From positions 124,001 to 188,000 of the forward strand of contig JADKKE010000033.1 of the NCBI GenBank assembly GCA_016720655.1: 64,000 bases of DNA, read 5' to 3'. Shown here piece after piece: positions 27,776 to 36,198 of the stretch. Positions within the stretch are counted from its first letter, which is position 1. Every line of letters begins with the position of its first letter. The notes beneath the pieces are model-generated. The model had not been told where the DNA came from. It made no database searches and saw only the letters and a program-made list of their open reading frames with translations. The stretch comes from Bacteroidota bacterium. GTDB lineage: Bacteria; Bacteroidota; Bacteroidia; AKYH767-A; 2013-40CM-41-45. Made by a program: the position numbers and the translations under genes.

Positions 27776-27925
27776 CAGTTCAGAATTAGACGAAACGAAT
27801 TTGATAGCTTTTAATAAGGCAGACAATGACTTACGTCAGTTCTGAAATAGTATTTTGAAAAACACACCAGACAATTTCAATTCTACAGTTCTGATTCAAT
27901 TTGTTTCTGTTAAATCATGCCCGAA

Positions 27926-27953
27926 TTGATAAGAATCATTCTAAATAGTTTTG
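27926..27953 (+). promoter_or_regulatory. Promoter of the universal stress protein gene
   Basis: TTG at 27926-27928 and TAGTTTTG at 27946-27953 fit the Bacteroidota -33/-7 pattern (TTG, 17-base spacer, TAnnTTTG), 40 bases before the ATG at 27993. Unlike the stress-type genes that follow, no direct-repeat operator lies upstream. Confidence 0.5.
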
Positions 27954-27992
27954 ATTCAACCTAACTTTATAGAACATTAAATCAACCTGGCC

Positions 27993-28826
27993 ATGATTCA
28001 GAAAATAGTTTGTCCGACCGATTTCTCTTCTGTCGCAAGCAATGCGATTGAGTATGCTGCAAAATTTGCTAACCACGCAAAGGCAGCGCTAACATTGCTA
28101 CACGTTCAAAAACTTGGAGTTGGCGAAGGAATAAATCTATTTGCCGGAGGAGAACGGGAATCAGTTCATGATGCGAACATGGCAAGCAGACGACTCGAGG
28201 ATATATGTCTTGAAACAAAAAGGACATTCAATATTGAATGTAATTTTGAAATTATTGGAGCGACTCTGGAATCGTTTGTTTCAGTAATCGTTGGGGAATC
28301 GCCGAAATACGATCTTACAATTATTGGAACAAGTGGAGAGGACAATATCAACCAGTTTTATTTCGGCAGCCACAGTTACCGTGTTGCCAGAATGGAAACA
28401 GGAGCAATTATCATCGTTCCGGAAGCGAGTGAATTTACACCAATCAATAACCTTGTAGTAGTTGCAGATAATAATAGTCCGGAACGGCTTTCATTCGATC
28501 ATTTGAAACAATTTACGCGACTGTTTCAACCGGCAATTCATGTTTTATATTTCTCGGATTCGGAGAACCAATACGAACAAAGTGCTTTTGCAGATTTTTG
28601 CAACCAGTTTGAGGAAGTATTCAACAATAACAAAGAAATTTACTTTGAAAAGATTACAAGTGAGAACCAAGCCCTTTCACTTGAGATCTTTGCGAAGAAA
28701 ATCAATGCAGATATGATTGCTCTATATATGGAAGAAAACAACCCGCTGATTCGAATGACACGAGAAGATCTTATTCAGACGGTGAGTGCAACAACAAATT
28801 TTCCCGTATTTGTATTTCATAAGTAG
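27993..28826 (+). CDS. Universal stress protein, two UspA domains
   Basis: A 277-residue tandem UspA protein. The first domain begins 'QKIVCPTDFSSVASNAIEYAAKFANHAKAALTLLHVQ' and continues 'YDLTIIGTSGEDNINQFYFGSHSYRVARMETGAIIIVPE', a modified G-x2-G-x9-G-[ST] nucleotide-binding segment. The second, more degenerate domain covers about residues 145-277 ('NLVVVADNNSPERLSFDHLKQFTRLF', ending 'TTNFPVFVFHK'). Such proteins accumulate under starvation or stress and may bind ATP; the partial motif suggests weak or no ATP binding. It sits at the border of the stress island. Confidence 0.9.
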   Translation: MIQKIVCPTDFSSVASNAIEYAAKFANHAKAALTLLHVQKLGVGEGINLFAGGERESVHDANMASRRLEDICLETKRTFNIECNFEIIGATLESFVSVIVGESPKYDLTIIGTSGEDNINQFYFGSHSYRVARMETGAIIIVPEASEFTPINNLVVVADNNSPERLSFDHLKQFTRLFQPAIHVLYFSDSENQYEQSAFADFCNQFEEVFNNNKEIYFEKITSENQALSLEIFAKKINADMIALYMEENNPLIRMTREDLIQTVSATTNFPVFVFHK

Positions 28827-28848
28827 AGAATAACAACCTACTTAAATG

Positions 28849-28913
28849 TGTGAAAGATGTAACTCTTCTTTGAAATTGTGTAATGGATTTTTGTGTTGAA
28901 GTTTTCAACTTTG
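28849..28913 (+). promoter_or_regulatory. Direct-repeat operator and promoter (copy K)
   Basis: TGTGAAAGATGTAAC (GTAA core 28859-28862) is repeated as TTGTGTAA (core 28880-28883), spacing 21 bp. A -7-like CAACTTTG lies at 28906-28913, 22 bp after the second core. The ATG of the small charged protein gene follows 36 bp downstream. This is one of twelve copies of the same arrangement in the window. Confidence 0.85.
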
Positions 28914-28948
28914 TATGATTAATTTTAGAGTTATTTGAGATTCCCAAA

Positions 28949-29173
28949 ATGGAAAAGAACAACAAAGATCAACCAAGCCCAGACAATCAGCCTGAAAAAG
29001 CGAAAAAAGAGCAGTTGCTTGTTCAAAATTCTACCGGACAAAGTAGAATGCCGATTCCAAAACCAGTAACAGGAGAAAAGCAAAATGAAGAGGTAATGCC
29101 AAAGGAGATTCAAGAAAGAGAACATTTACACGAAGTGAAAACTCCGGATGCGGAGGCAAAAAAAAATTATTAA
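28949..29173 (+). CDS. Small charged, disordered protein
   Basis: A 74-residue, Lys/Glu/Pro/Asn-rich protein without hydrophobic segments, Cys or Trp (MEKNNKDQPSPDNQPEKAKK, then 'MPIPKPVTGEKQNEEVMP'). It is probably intrinsically disordered, like many stress-induced hydrophilic proteins. It directly follows copy K of the direct-repeat operator and precedes the lmo0937-like and YtxH genes, which supports a stress role. No homologous family is recognised, and the coding call rests on position, start and length. Confidence 0.6.
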   Translation: MEKNNKDQPSPDNQPEKAKKEQLLVQNSTGQSRMPIPKPVTGEKQNEEVMPKEIQEREHLHEVKTPDAEAKKNY

Positions 29174-29291
29174 TGAACAGAATTATTTGGTTCAGGAAAG
29201 CACAAGCGATACTTCTGGGAACCCATCCCCAAAGCCGAAAGGCCAGACTACAATTTCTCATAGTACTAAGTAAATTTTAATCTTTTTTATT

Positions 29292-29450
29292 GTGATAAAC
29301 CTACTTCTTGCAATCGGATTTATTCAAATCGTTGTCTGGGCAATCGGTTTCATTGCCTTCAGTACTTACGCTATTATTCATATTTTAATTGCTATACTGG
29401 CAATAACTATGTTGATTGAAATCGCAAAAAAATACCAGATTAAAAAATAA
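29292..29450 (+). CDS. lmo0937-family small membrane protein
   Basis: A 52-residue peptide starting at GTG: INLLLAIGFIQIVVWAIGF, then 'STYAIIHILIAILAITMLIEIAKK'. Two short hydrophobic helices separated by a turn, with 'H-I-L-x-A-I' in the second, match the lmo0937 family of tiny two-helix membrane peptides found near stress genes. A clearer paralogue lies at 57409. Function is unknown. It lies between the small charged protein and YtxH, all in the same direction and probably on one transcript from copy K. Confidence 0.72.
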   Translation: MINLLLAIGFIQIVVWAIGFIAFSTYAIIHILIAILAITMLIEIAKKYQIKK

Positions 29451-29475
29451 AGCCATTAACTTAAAAACATAAAAA

Positions 29476-29766
29476 ATGAAATCAGGAAAAGTTGTCGTAG
29501 GTGTATTGTTCGGATTAGCAGCCGGAGCATTAATGGGAATTCTTTTTGCCCCCGATAAAGGAACGCGAACACGCAGGAAGATCGTTCACAAAGGCGAGGA
29601 TCTTGTTGATTCGATGGAAGAAAAATTCGATGATTTTCTCGAAGCTGTAAATGTGAAAGTTGAGAAGACCATGAAAGCCGCTGATGATCTTTTATGCAAA
29701 GCGAATGGGAAGTATGAAGATGCAAAAAGTGCAATAAAAAAGGAAGTCAAGAGTAACCTCTCCTAA
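29476..29766 (+). CDS. YtxH-domain protein
   Basis: A 96-residue protein: an N-terminal membrane helix rich in Gly and Ala (KVVVGVLFGLAAGALMGILFAP), then 'DKGTRTRRKIVHKGEDLVDSMEEKFDDFLEAV' and a long charged helix. This is the YtxH pattern (G-x3-G-A-x2-G-x-LxAP-x-x-G-x2-TR). YtxH proteins of Bacillus belong to the sigma-B general stress regulon and sit in the membrane with a cytoplasmic coiled coil. It is the last gene of the copy-K stress cluster. A weak hairpin (29800-29822) follows without a T tract. Confidence 0.87.
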   Translation: MKSGKVVVGVLFGLAAGALMGILFAPDKGTRTRRKIVHKGEDLVDSMEEKFDDFLEAVNVKVEKTMKAADDLLCKANGKYEDAKSAIKKEVKSNLS

Positions 29767-29880
29767 GAAGCACTTTAATTAATAAAAATGAGCTGAAATA
29801 GCAGGAAGAAGAGCATCCTGCTCTGCCTAATTCTGCCCTGAATTTTGTTGTTAACTAAATAATCTATTTCAATTGATTGT

Positions 29881-30642
29881 ATGAAGAAACTTGAAAACAA
29901 AACAGTGTTTATTACCGGAGGTTTGTCCGGTATAGGAAAAGCTTGTGCTATTGCTGCTGCAAAAGAAGGAGCAAATCTAGCGATTGCAGATATGAAATCA
30001 GAGTCCGGTGATCGGGCAATGGAAGATATTCGTAAAGCAAATTCCAAAGCAATATTCGTCGAATGCGATGTTTCAGTATTTGTGAATGTAGGTGCAGCTG
30101 TTGAGAAAACAGTGAGTGTTTTTGGATCTCTGGATGTTGCATTAAACAATGCTGGAATTGGCGGGGAGCCAAATAAAGTAGGAGACATGACTGAGCAGGC
30201 ATGGCTAAAGGTCATTGGCGTAAACCTGAATGGGGTTTTCAACGGAATGAAGCATCAACTTGCACAAATGGCAAAACAAAACAGCGGAGTCATTGTCAAT
30301 ATGTCCTCAATTCTTGGGAAAGTGGGCTTTGCTACATCAGCTCATTATGTTGCGGCAAAGCATGGTGTTATTGGACTCACTCAGACAGCAGCCTTGGAGT
30401 ATGGTACATCCGGAATCCGCATCAATGCTATTTGTCCCGGGTTTATTGATACACCGCTTCTCACCAAGGGAGGAATAAGTGATCACGCTGAAGTAAAACA
30501 AATGATCATTGATTTGCATCCAATGAAACGTTTTGGAAAATCTGAAGAAATTGCAAATGGATTTATTTTTCTTGCTTCAGATGAAAGTTCTTTCATCACA
30601 GGTTCTACCATGGAAATTGATGGTGGTTATTTGGCGCAGTAA
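29881..30642 (+). CDS. SDR-family oxidoreductase (classical)
   Basis: A 253-residue classical short-chain dehydrogenase. It has the NAD(P) motif TGGLSGIG at the N-terminus, 'NNAGIG' near residue 90, the catalytic Ser in 'NMSSILG', Tyr-x3-Lys in 'YVAAK', then 'CPGFIDTPL' and the terminal 'ITGSTMEIDGGYLAQ'. The 'ADMK' after the second strand (Asp rather than Arg/Lys) favours NAD over NADP. Substrate unknown. It is 20 bp upstream of an NDH-2-type flavoprotein gene, likely one operon, and upstream of the polyketide operon, though the operator at 31977 separates the two. Confidence 0.9.
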   Translation: MKKLENKTVFITGGLSGIGKACAIAAAKEGANLAIADMKSESGDRAMEDIRKANSKAIFVECDVSVFVNVGAAVEKTVSVFGSLDVALNNAGIGGEPNKVGDMTEQAWLKVIGVNLNGVFNGMKHQLAQMAKQNSGVIVNMSSILGKVGFATSAHYVAAKHGVIGLTQTAALEYGTSGIRINAICPGFIDTPLLTKGGISDHAEVKQMIIDLHPMKRFGKSEEIANGFIFLASDESSFITGSTMEIDGGYLAQ

Positions 30643-30662
30643 AGCGGTTTGATATTTTCAGA

Positions 30663-31958
30663 ATGAATCAATTAAGCAGAAAACATATCGTTATTCTTGG
30701 AGCTGGCTTTGCCGGACTTAGACTGGCAAGGATGCTCAATAATCATCCGTCTTATACAATAACCTTAATTGATAAAAACAATTATCATCAATTTCAACCC
30801 TTGCTATACCAGGTTGCGCTTGCGAATTTGGATGCCAGTAATATTTCCTTTCCTTTGCGAAATATTTTCAAACGAAGCCGGAACATTAGTATTCGTGCGA
30901 CGACTGTAACAGAAATTGATGTGCCGAATAATTGTGTGCGGACGGATGGTGGAGATTTTAATTACGATTTCCTTGTCGTGGCAACAGGAGCGACAACCAA
31001 TTACTTTGGCAATGTTAAATTGGAAGAAAAGGTCTTTCCAATGAAATCTACCTGGGAGGCATTGCAAATTCGCAATACATTGCTACAGCACTTCGAAAAT
31101 GCGGTTTTGACATATCCAACAGATACCGAAAACCAACTTTCAATAGTTATTGTTGGTGGTGGTCCGACAGGCGTTGAATTGAGTGGCGCATTCGCTGAAA
31201 TGAAACGAGACTCATTGCCTGACGAATATCCTGAATTGGATTTTTCCAAAATGAAAATATATCTTTTAGAAGGAAGCGGAAAACTACTGGGAAACATGCG
31301 CTCCAGATCTTCCGTGATGGCAAGAAAGTACCTGACCCAAATGGGAGTGACTGTCCTGACAAACACTTTCGTAAAGCAGTACGATGGATTGAAAGTGATA
31401 TTTAATGACGGATCACATCTGGAGTCTGCATTTGTGATTTGGGTGGCGGGAGTCCTTGGAAACACTCCGCCCGGAATTCCGGAATCTCTTCTTACAAAAA
31501 CGAAACAATTGAAGACAGATATCTACAATCGAGTTGTTTCAGTAGATAATATGTTTGCTCTCGGCGATGTTGCTTTTGTAGAAACCACACAACATCCGAA
31601 AGGGTTGCCACAATTGGCAAGTGTTGCAGTGGATCAGGCGAAAAATATGGCAAATAATTTTAAGCGGCTTGCAAAGGAGCAAACCATTTTGCCCTACGTT
31701 TATGTAAATAAAGGAAGCATGGCCACGATAGGTCGTAACAAAGCAGTGGTCGATCTTGTTCGCCCTGCAATTAGCTTTGGGGGATTTATTGCATGGTTTA
31801 TCTGGATGACACTGCATTTGTTTTTATTGATCGGCTTTAAAAACAGGCTGATTGTTTTTATCAATTGGGTATATAAATATTTTACGCATCGTCAATCCTT
31901 TTCACTTCTGTTCAATCCGCCTGTGAAAAAACAAAAAAGCGATTCGCGTCCCATGTAA
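30663..31958 (+). CDS. Type II NADH dehydrogenase-like flavoprotein
   Basis: A 431-residue pyridine nucleotide-disulfide oxidoreductase fold protein of the NDH-2 type. The FAD motif is 'HIVILGAGFAGLRLARML'. The NAD motif is 'IVIVGGGPTGVELSGAFAEMKRDSLPDEYPEL', and the 'GAFAEM' stretch plus the downstream 'ALGDVAF' are characteristic of NDH-2. 'QPLLYQVALANL' after the first strand is the NDH-2 marker (Q-P-L-L-Y-Q-V-A). The C-terminus carries hydrophobic segments ('GFIAWFIWMTLHLFLLIGF') for membrane attachment. It would oxidise NADH and reduce membrane quinone without proton pumping. Because a polyketide operon that could make a quinone-like lipid follows, a functional link is possible but unproven. 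Confidence 0.9.
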   Translation: MNQLSRKHIVILGAGFAGLRLARMLNNHPSYTITLIDKNNYHQFQPLLYQVALANLDASNISFPLRNIFKRSRNISIRATTVTEIDVPNNCVRTDGGDFNYDFLVVATGATTNYFGNVKLEEKVFPMKSTWEALQIRNTLLQHFENAVLTYPTDTENQLSIVIVGGGPTGVELSGAFAEMKRDSLPDEYPELDFSKMKIYLLEGSGKLLGNMRSRSSVMARKYLTQMGVTVLTNTFVKQYDGLKVIFNDGSHLESAFVIWVAGVLGNTPPGIPESLLTKTKQLKTDIYNRVVSVDNMFALGDVAFVETTQHPKGLPQLASVAVDQAKNMANNFKRLAKEQTILPYVYVNKGSMATIGRNKAVVDLVRPAISFGGFIAWFIWMTLHLFLLIGFKNRLIVFINWVYKYFTHRQSFSLLFNPPVKKQKSDSRPM

Positions 31959-31976
31959 AATTGCGTTCGGGAAAGT

Positions 31977-32039
31977 GTGAATTATGTAACATTTATCAGA
32001 AATTATGTAAACAATCCAGTAGGATTCAGGGTAATTTTA
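31977..32039 (+). promoter_or_regulatory. Direct-repeat operator and promoter (copy A)
   Basis: GTGAATTATGTAAC (core GTAA 31986-31989) and AATTATGTAAA (core 32007-32010) are 21 bp apart. TAATTTTA at 32032-32039 is the -7-like box; it is one base closer to the operator than in the other copies. The predicted transcript start near 32045 argues against the TTG start at 32044 of the following gene and favours GTG 32077. Confidence 0.85.
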
Positions 32040-32076
32040 CATATTGCAAGGTATTGTGTTTCAAATTCCCGAAAAC

Positions 32077-32940
32077 GTGAAAGAAGTAAAAAACACCATC
32101 AAACTGCTTCGCTTCCCATTTTCAATTTTTCTTTTGCCGATTTCGCTATTTTCGTTTTACTACATTCAACCGAAATTTTCTTTCCAACTCTGTTTGCTTA
32201 TTGGCATTTGGCACCTCCTGGTTTTTCCATCGAGTAATGGCTATAATAGTTATCACGATCAGGACGAAGGACCCATAGGGAGTCTTGCCTTTCCTCCCAA
32301 ACCAACAAAGTTGTTATTGCATTTGTCAAATGTTCTTGATTTTAGTGCAATACTTCTTTCGTTTTTTGTAAACTCAATTTTCGCATTCTTTGTTTTTAGT
32401 TATATCCTTGTATCCCGTTTGTATAGCAATAGGAAAATTCGATTAAAACAGTACCCGATTTCCGGTTTTTTTGTCGTCTTTATTTTCCAGGGAGTCTGGG
32501 TGTTTTGTGCAAATGTTTTCGCACTGTCTTCTTACACGTTGTTAAAAGACCCATCCGTATTGTATGCAGCCATTGCGACATCTTTTTTTATTGCTACAAT
32601 TTATCCGTTGACTCAAAATTACCAGCATGAAGCTGATAGGAAGGATGGAGTCAGAACGATAAGCATGTTGCTTGGGCACAAATCCACATTTATCTTTTCC
32701 GGACTCATGTTTCTGCTGGCATCATTTTTTATTTTTTGTGCATTCAGTCAGCCCGGTTCTCTCCAGAAATTTTGGTTGTACAATCTTCTTCTACTCCCTG
32801 CTGCTATTTATTTTCTTCGCTGGGCGATGCTATCTTTTCAAAATAGAAAACATATTAATTATAGGAATACGATGACGATGCTGGTTTTGTCTTCGCTGTT
32901 GAACAATATTTATTTCATAGTACTGCTAATTAAGTTCTGA
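32077..32940 (+). CDS. UbiA-family prenyltransferase
   Basis: A polytopic membrane protein (about 287 residues) with seven to nine hydrophobic helices. The first prenyl-diphosphate/Mg motif is 'NGYNSYHDQDEG' (about 54-65, in place of NDxxDxxxD). The second is 'YPLTQNYQHEADRKDGVRT' (about 176-194), matching the UbiA Asp-rich pair. It would transfer an isoprenyl chain to an aromatic or lipid acceptor at the inner membrane. No ATG is available: TTG 32044, GTG 32056 and GTG 32077 are in frame, and the promoter position favours GTG 32077. Its stop overlaps the PKS start by one base (TGATG), so its product probably acts in the same pathway. Confidence 0.85.
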   Translation: MKEVKNTIKLLRFPFSIFLLPISLFSFYYIQPKFSFQLCLLIGIWHLLVFPSSNGYNSYHDQDEGPIGSLAFPPKPTKLLLHLSNVLDFSAILLSFFVNSIFAFFVFSYILVSRLYSNRKIRLKQYPISGFFVVFIFQGVWVFCANVFALSSYTLLKDPSVLYAAIATSFFIATIYPLTQNYQHEADRKDGVRTISMLLGHKSTFIFSGLMFLLASFFIFCAFSQPGSLQKFWLYNLLLLPAAIYFLRWAMLSFQNRKHINYRNTMTMLVLSSLLNNIYFIVLLIKF

Positions 32941-34085
32941 TGTCTTCTATACTTGATATTTCCATTGCCATTCCTGATCATCAGGTTGAATCTGATGAAT
33001 TGATTCAATTTTATGAGCAGGGTCTTGCTTCGATGGAATTTAGCAGCATATTTTCAAAATTAAAATTCCTCAGCCGGAAGACAAAAATCCAAAAACGTTA
33101 CAGCTGCATTCCGGATTTTAATGGAAAGGAATATGAGCTATTTAAAGGAGGGGATTTTGTACCGACTATTGAACAGCGAACAGAAGTGTATAAGCGTGAG
33201 GTAATACCCCTGGCTTCGAAATCGATTGACGCGTTGTTTGAAAATAATGACATTACACCTTCTGATGTAACACATTTGATTACGGTGAGTTGTACGGGCT
33301 TGTTCGCTCCAGGACTAGAATTTCATTTGGCAGAAAAATATGGTTTACAACATGCCGAAAAAATAGCATTGAATTTTATTGGATGTTACGCAGCAATTAA
33401 AGCAATGAAACTTGCGAATACAATTGGACTGTCAAATCCCGAGGCATGTATTCTTATTGTCTGCGTTGAGTTATGTTCCCTTCATTTTTATCCTTCATTG
33501 GTGGACGAGGACATCATCGCAAATCTCCTTTTTGCAGATGGAGCATCGGCTTTGTTTGTTTGCGGAGATTCAAATCAACATATGAAGAAGAAGGTTGTAT
33601 TGCGAGTTGATCAAATGGGTTCTGCCTACATACCGGGAACATTTGATCTGATGACATGGAATATATCATCCACAGCATTCCGCATGTACCTTGACAAAGA
33701 AATTGTTAATGTGATTAAAAAAAATATCGGGGATGTAGTTCATGCGTTTCTGGACAAACAGGGAAGCACACCGCGGTATTGGGCCATTCACCCGGGGGGA
33801 ATAAAAATTCTGGAGGCCGTGAAGGAAGGACTGCATTTGAATGAAGCGAATGTTGAATTGTCAATGGATGTGTTGAGAGAATATGGAAACATGTCCTCTC
33901 CAACTATATTGTTCATTCTGCAAAGAATATTTGATGAAATTCGAAATTCAGAAAGTGAACACAAATCTGGAATATTTATGTGCGCGTTCGGACCCGGACT
34001 GAGCATTGAAATGATTCACCTGTCAGCAATTTCTGCTGAAGCAATCGAAAATCCGGCAATTAAGGAATTGAATTATGTCGTTTAG
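32940..34085 (+). CDS. Type III polyketide synthase (chalcone/alkylresorcinol synthase family)
   Basis: A 381-residue type III PKS with the complete catalytic triad: Cys149 in 'NFIGCYAAIKAMK', His284 in 'WAIHPGGIKILEAV', and Asn317 in 'YGNMSSPTI'. 'CTGLFAPGLEFHL' and 'FGPGLSIEM' are further family blocks, and 'VELCSLHF' is typical of bacterial long-chain-primed enzymes. It would extend an acyl-CoA starter with malonyl-CoA and cyclise to an alkylresorcinol, alkylpyrone or similar product. Gene order UbiA-PKS-methyltransferase-FAD oxidoreductase parallels the srsABC phenolic-lipid operon of Streptomyces griseus (PKS, methyltransferase, flavoprotein), with a prenyltransferase added. It overlaps both neighbours by a few bases. 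Confidence 0.93.
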   Translation: MSSILDISIAIPDHQVESDELIQFYEQGLASMEFSSIFSKLKFLSRKTKIQKRYSCIPDFNGKEYELFKGGDFVPTIEQRTEVYKREVIPLASKSIDALFENNDITPSDVTHLITVSCTGLFAPGLEFHLAEKYGLQHAEKIALNFIGCYAAIKAMKLANTIGLSNPEACILIVCVELCSLHFYPSLVDEDIIANLLFADGASALFVCGDSNQHMKKKVVLRVDQMGSAYIPGTFDLMTWNISSTAFRMYLDKEIVNVIKKNIGDVVHAFLDKQGSTPRYWAIHPGGIKILEAVKEGLHLNEANVELSMDVLREYGNMSSPTILFILQRIFDEIRNSESEHKSGIFMCAFGPGLSIEMIHLSAISAEAIENPAIKELNYVV

Positions 34086-34773
34086 TCAAAGGTCAGCAGA
34101 AAGAGAATATTTGGATGAAAATGTTATTCAGGTTGCGGATTTGTATCGGAACCTTGATGAGCTGGATACTATTAACAAACAACTGGGTGGATACAGGGCA
34201 AGTTTAAAAGGATTAAAATCCATTTTAAAATCAAGTTCTTCGCTGCGAACCATTCTGGATATTGGTTTTGGTGGAGGACATACGATTGAACAGTTTTCCA
34301 GATATGCTGAGCGGAATAAACATTCATTGTTTCTTTATGGAGTTGATATAAAAAAAGATTGTTTGATATATGCCGAAAAAAATCTCATTTCTCTTCACAA
34401 TATCCGGTTGATTTGTTCTGATGTCCGAGACCTATCAGAGGAATTTTTACAACAAATCCACATCATTCATTGCAGCTTGTTTTTACATCATCTGAGCGAT
34501 GATGAAATCGTTGCTTTATTGAAATTTTGCAAAATAAATAATTGTATTGTTCTTGTTAATGATTTGCATCGCAATTGGCTCGCATATTATAGTATTAAAA
34601 TTCTTACTGCATTGTTTTCAAGGTCCAAATTGGTAAAACACGATGCACCACTTTCCGTTAAAAGGGGATTTAAACGAGAGGAGTTGATTTTATTATTCGA
34701 AAACGCCGGATTTCAAAATGTTTCGGTGCAATGGACCTGGGCATTCCGGTACATTGTCATAGCTAAACCATGA
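34075..34773 (+). CDS. Class I SAM-dependent methyltransferase
   Basis: A 232-residue Rossmann methyltransferase. Motif I is 'ILDIGFGGGHTIEQF' (about 60-74), the acidic residue of motif II lies in 'YGVDIKKD', motif III is 'CSDVRDL', followed by 'IIHCSLFLHHLSDDE'. The start overlaps the PKS stop by 11 bases, and its own stop overlaps the next start in ATGA, so it is translationally coupled to both. By analogy with SrsB it would O- or C-methylate the polyketide ring; this is inferred from position. Confidence 0.88.
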   Translation: MSFSQRSAEREYLDENVIQVADLYRNLDELDTINKQLGGYRASLKGLKSILKSSSSLRTILDIGFGGGHTIEQFSRYAERNKHSLFLYGVDIKKDCLIYAEKNLISLHNIRLICSDVRDLSEEFLQQIHIIHCSLFLHHLSDDEIVALLKFCKINNCIVLVNDLHRNWLAYYSIKILTALFSRSKLVKHDAPLSVKRGFKREELILLFENAGFQNVSVQWTWAFRYIVIAKP

Positions 34774-35888
34774 AGAAAAGTGTGATAATTATTGGGGGTG
34801 GTCTGGCCGGCCTGGCTTTGTCGATTGACCTTGGCAAACGTGGCTATGATGTGACCGTTATCGAAAAGGGCAATTATCCGAGACATAAAGTTTGTGGAGA
34901 ATACATTTCAATTGAATCTCAGAATTATTTATTTTCTATATGCCCGGTTTTAATGGAAATTAAATTGCCATTAATCACTCATTTTAAATTAACATCAACA
35001 GGAAACAAAGAATTCCATTCCCGACTGGACCTTGGTGGTTTTGGAATAAGCAGATATTTATTGGAGAATTTGCTTTTTGAGGAAGCAAGAATGAAAGGTG
35101 TTCATTTCCACTTGAATAGTAAAGCAATAGGAATTCAGGAGAATCCGATTGATAATACATATACTGTTTTACTGAAGAATGAAAAAATAAATGCAGCACT
35201 CGTTTGTAACGCATCCGGAAGAAAATCAAATTTTGAAGTAGCTGACACAACAAGAAAAATGTCAGAAACGAATCTCATCGCAGTGAAGTATCACGTTCGA
35301 CTCGAACGGGATCCATCTCTGATTGAAATTCATAGTTTTCCCGGAGGTTATTGTGGAATCAGTAGTATCGAAGACAATAAAGCATGTTTGTGTTATATTG
35401 TAAAGGCTTCGAAGTTGAAGGACGTTCAGAATTCTATTCCTATACTGGAAAAAGAGATACTTTTCAAAAACAAAAGACTCAAAAAAATATTCAATTCGTC
35501 AACATTTGTTTACACAGAGCCGCTCACAATCAGCGGAATAAATTTTAATATCAAGCATCCATTTTCTGAGAATACCTTTTGCATAGGAGACTCTGCCGGA
35601 AGTATTGCACCGATTACCGGAAATGGAATGAGCATGGGCTTGCGCTCAGCATTTGTTCTTGCAAGTGCAATTGACACTTATTTTTCGGATACTATTTCCA
35701 TGGTTGAATTGAAAAGTGAGTATACTTCTTTCTGGAACAAAGAGTTTGCAACACGTGTTCGATTGAGCCGGCATTTTCAGAAACTTTCCGAATCACCAAG
35801 GTTGACGAATATCACTATTGGTATATTCAATGTGTTTCCATTTCTTGCTCAAGGCATCATGAAAAGGACACATGGACAGCCCTTTTAA
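34770..35888 (+). CDS. FAD-dependent oxidoreductase (geranylgeranyl-reductase / aromatic-hydroxylase-like)
   Basis: A 372-residue flavoprotein. The dinucleotide motif GGGLAG (residues 9-14) is followed by 'VTVIEKGNYPRHKVCGEYIS', the P-x-x-K-x-C-G-E block shared by geranylgeranyl reductases and flavin halogenase/hydroxylase-like proteins. The GD motif is 'FCIGDSAGSIAPITGNGMSMGL'. Expected roles are hydroxylation or oxidation of a polyketide ring, or reduction of a prenyl chain. In the srs operon the third gene is a flavoprotein hydroxylase forming the quinone, and the position here agrees with that. The start overlaps the methyltransferase stop (ATGA). Confidence 0.86.
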   Translation: MKKSVIIIGGGLAGLALSIDLGKRGYDVTVIEKGNYPRHKVCGEYISIESQNYLFSICPVLMEIKLPLITHFKLTSTGNKEFHSRLDLGGFGISRYLLENLLFEEARMKGVHFHLNSKAIGIQENPIDNTYTVLLKNEKINAALVCNASGRKSNFEVADTTRKMSETNLIAVKYHVRLERDPSLIEIHSFPGGYCGISSIEDNKACLCYIVKASKLKDVQNSIPILEKEILFKNKRLKKIFNSSTFVYTEPLTISGINFNIKHPFSENTFCIGDSAGSIAPITGNGMSMGLRSAFVLASAIDTYFSDTISMVELKSEYTSFWNKEFATRVRLSRHFQKLSESPRLTNITIGIFNVFPFLAQGIMKRTHGQPF

Positions 35889-36043
35889 AAAATGCTCCAT
35901 TACCTATTTATGGTTGGGATAATTATTATCAAGACCCTATAGTTTCATTTTTGAGCTATCGTACGATTGAATTACATTGATTCACTTGCCTTCAGCATTT
36001 CCATCGATTTGATCTAAATACACCTTTCTCCATCCCCGAAACC

Positions 36044-36108
36044 TGTGAATGATGTAACATATTCGGATAGTTGTGTAAGAATTGTTGGTTCTGAATTGAT
36101 CACCTTTA
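36044..36108 (+). promoter_or_regulatory. Direct-repeat operator and promoter (copy B)
   Basis: TGTGAATGATGTAAC (core GTAA 36054-36057) and TTGTGTAAG (core 36075-36078) are 21 bp apart. CACCTTTA at 36101-36108 is the -7-like box. The GH130 ATG at 36199 is about 90 bases on. The rest of the 310-bp spacer from 35889 shows no gene. Confidence 0.82.
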
Positions 36109-36198
36109 TATTATTCTGCATTTAAAGAATTCGGGTTATTTCGAAAGCATTTGTGGATAAGTTCCTATTCAACGAATTGGGCATAATCCTGTATTGAT

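Noticed and set aside
29800..29822. Hairpin AGCAGGA/TCCTGCT after YtxH as terminator
   Set aside because: The stem is short and no T tract follows; termination there is unsupported.
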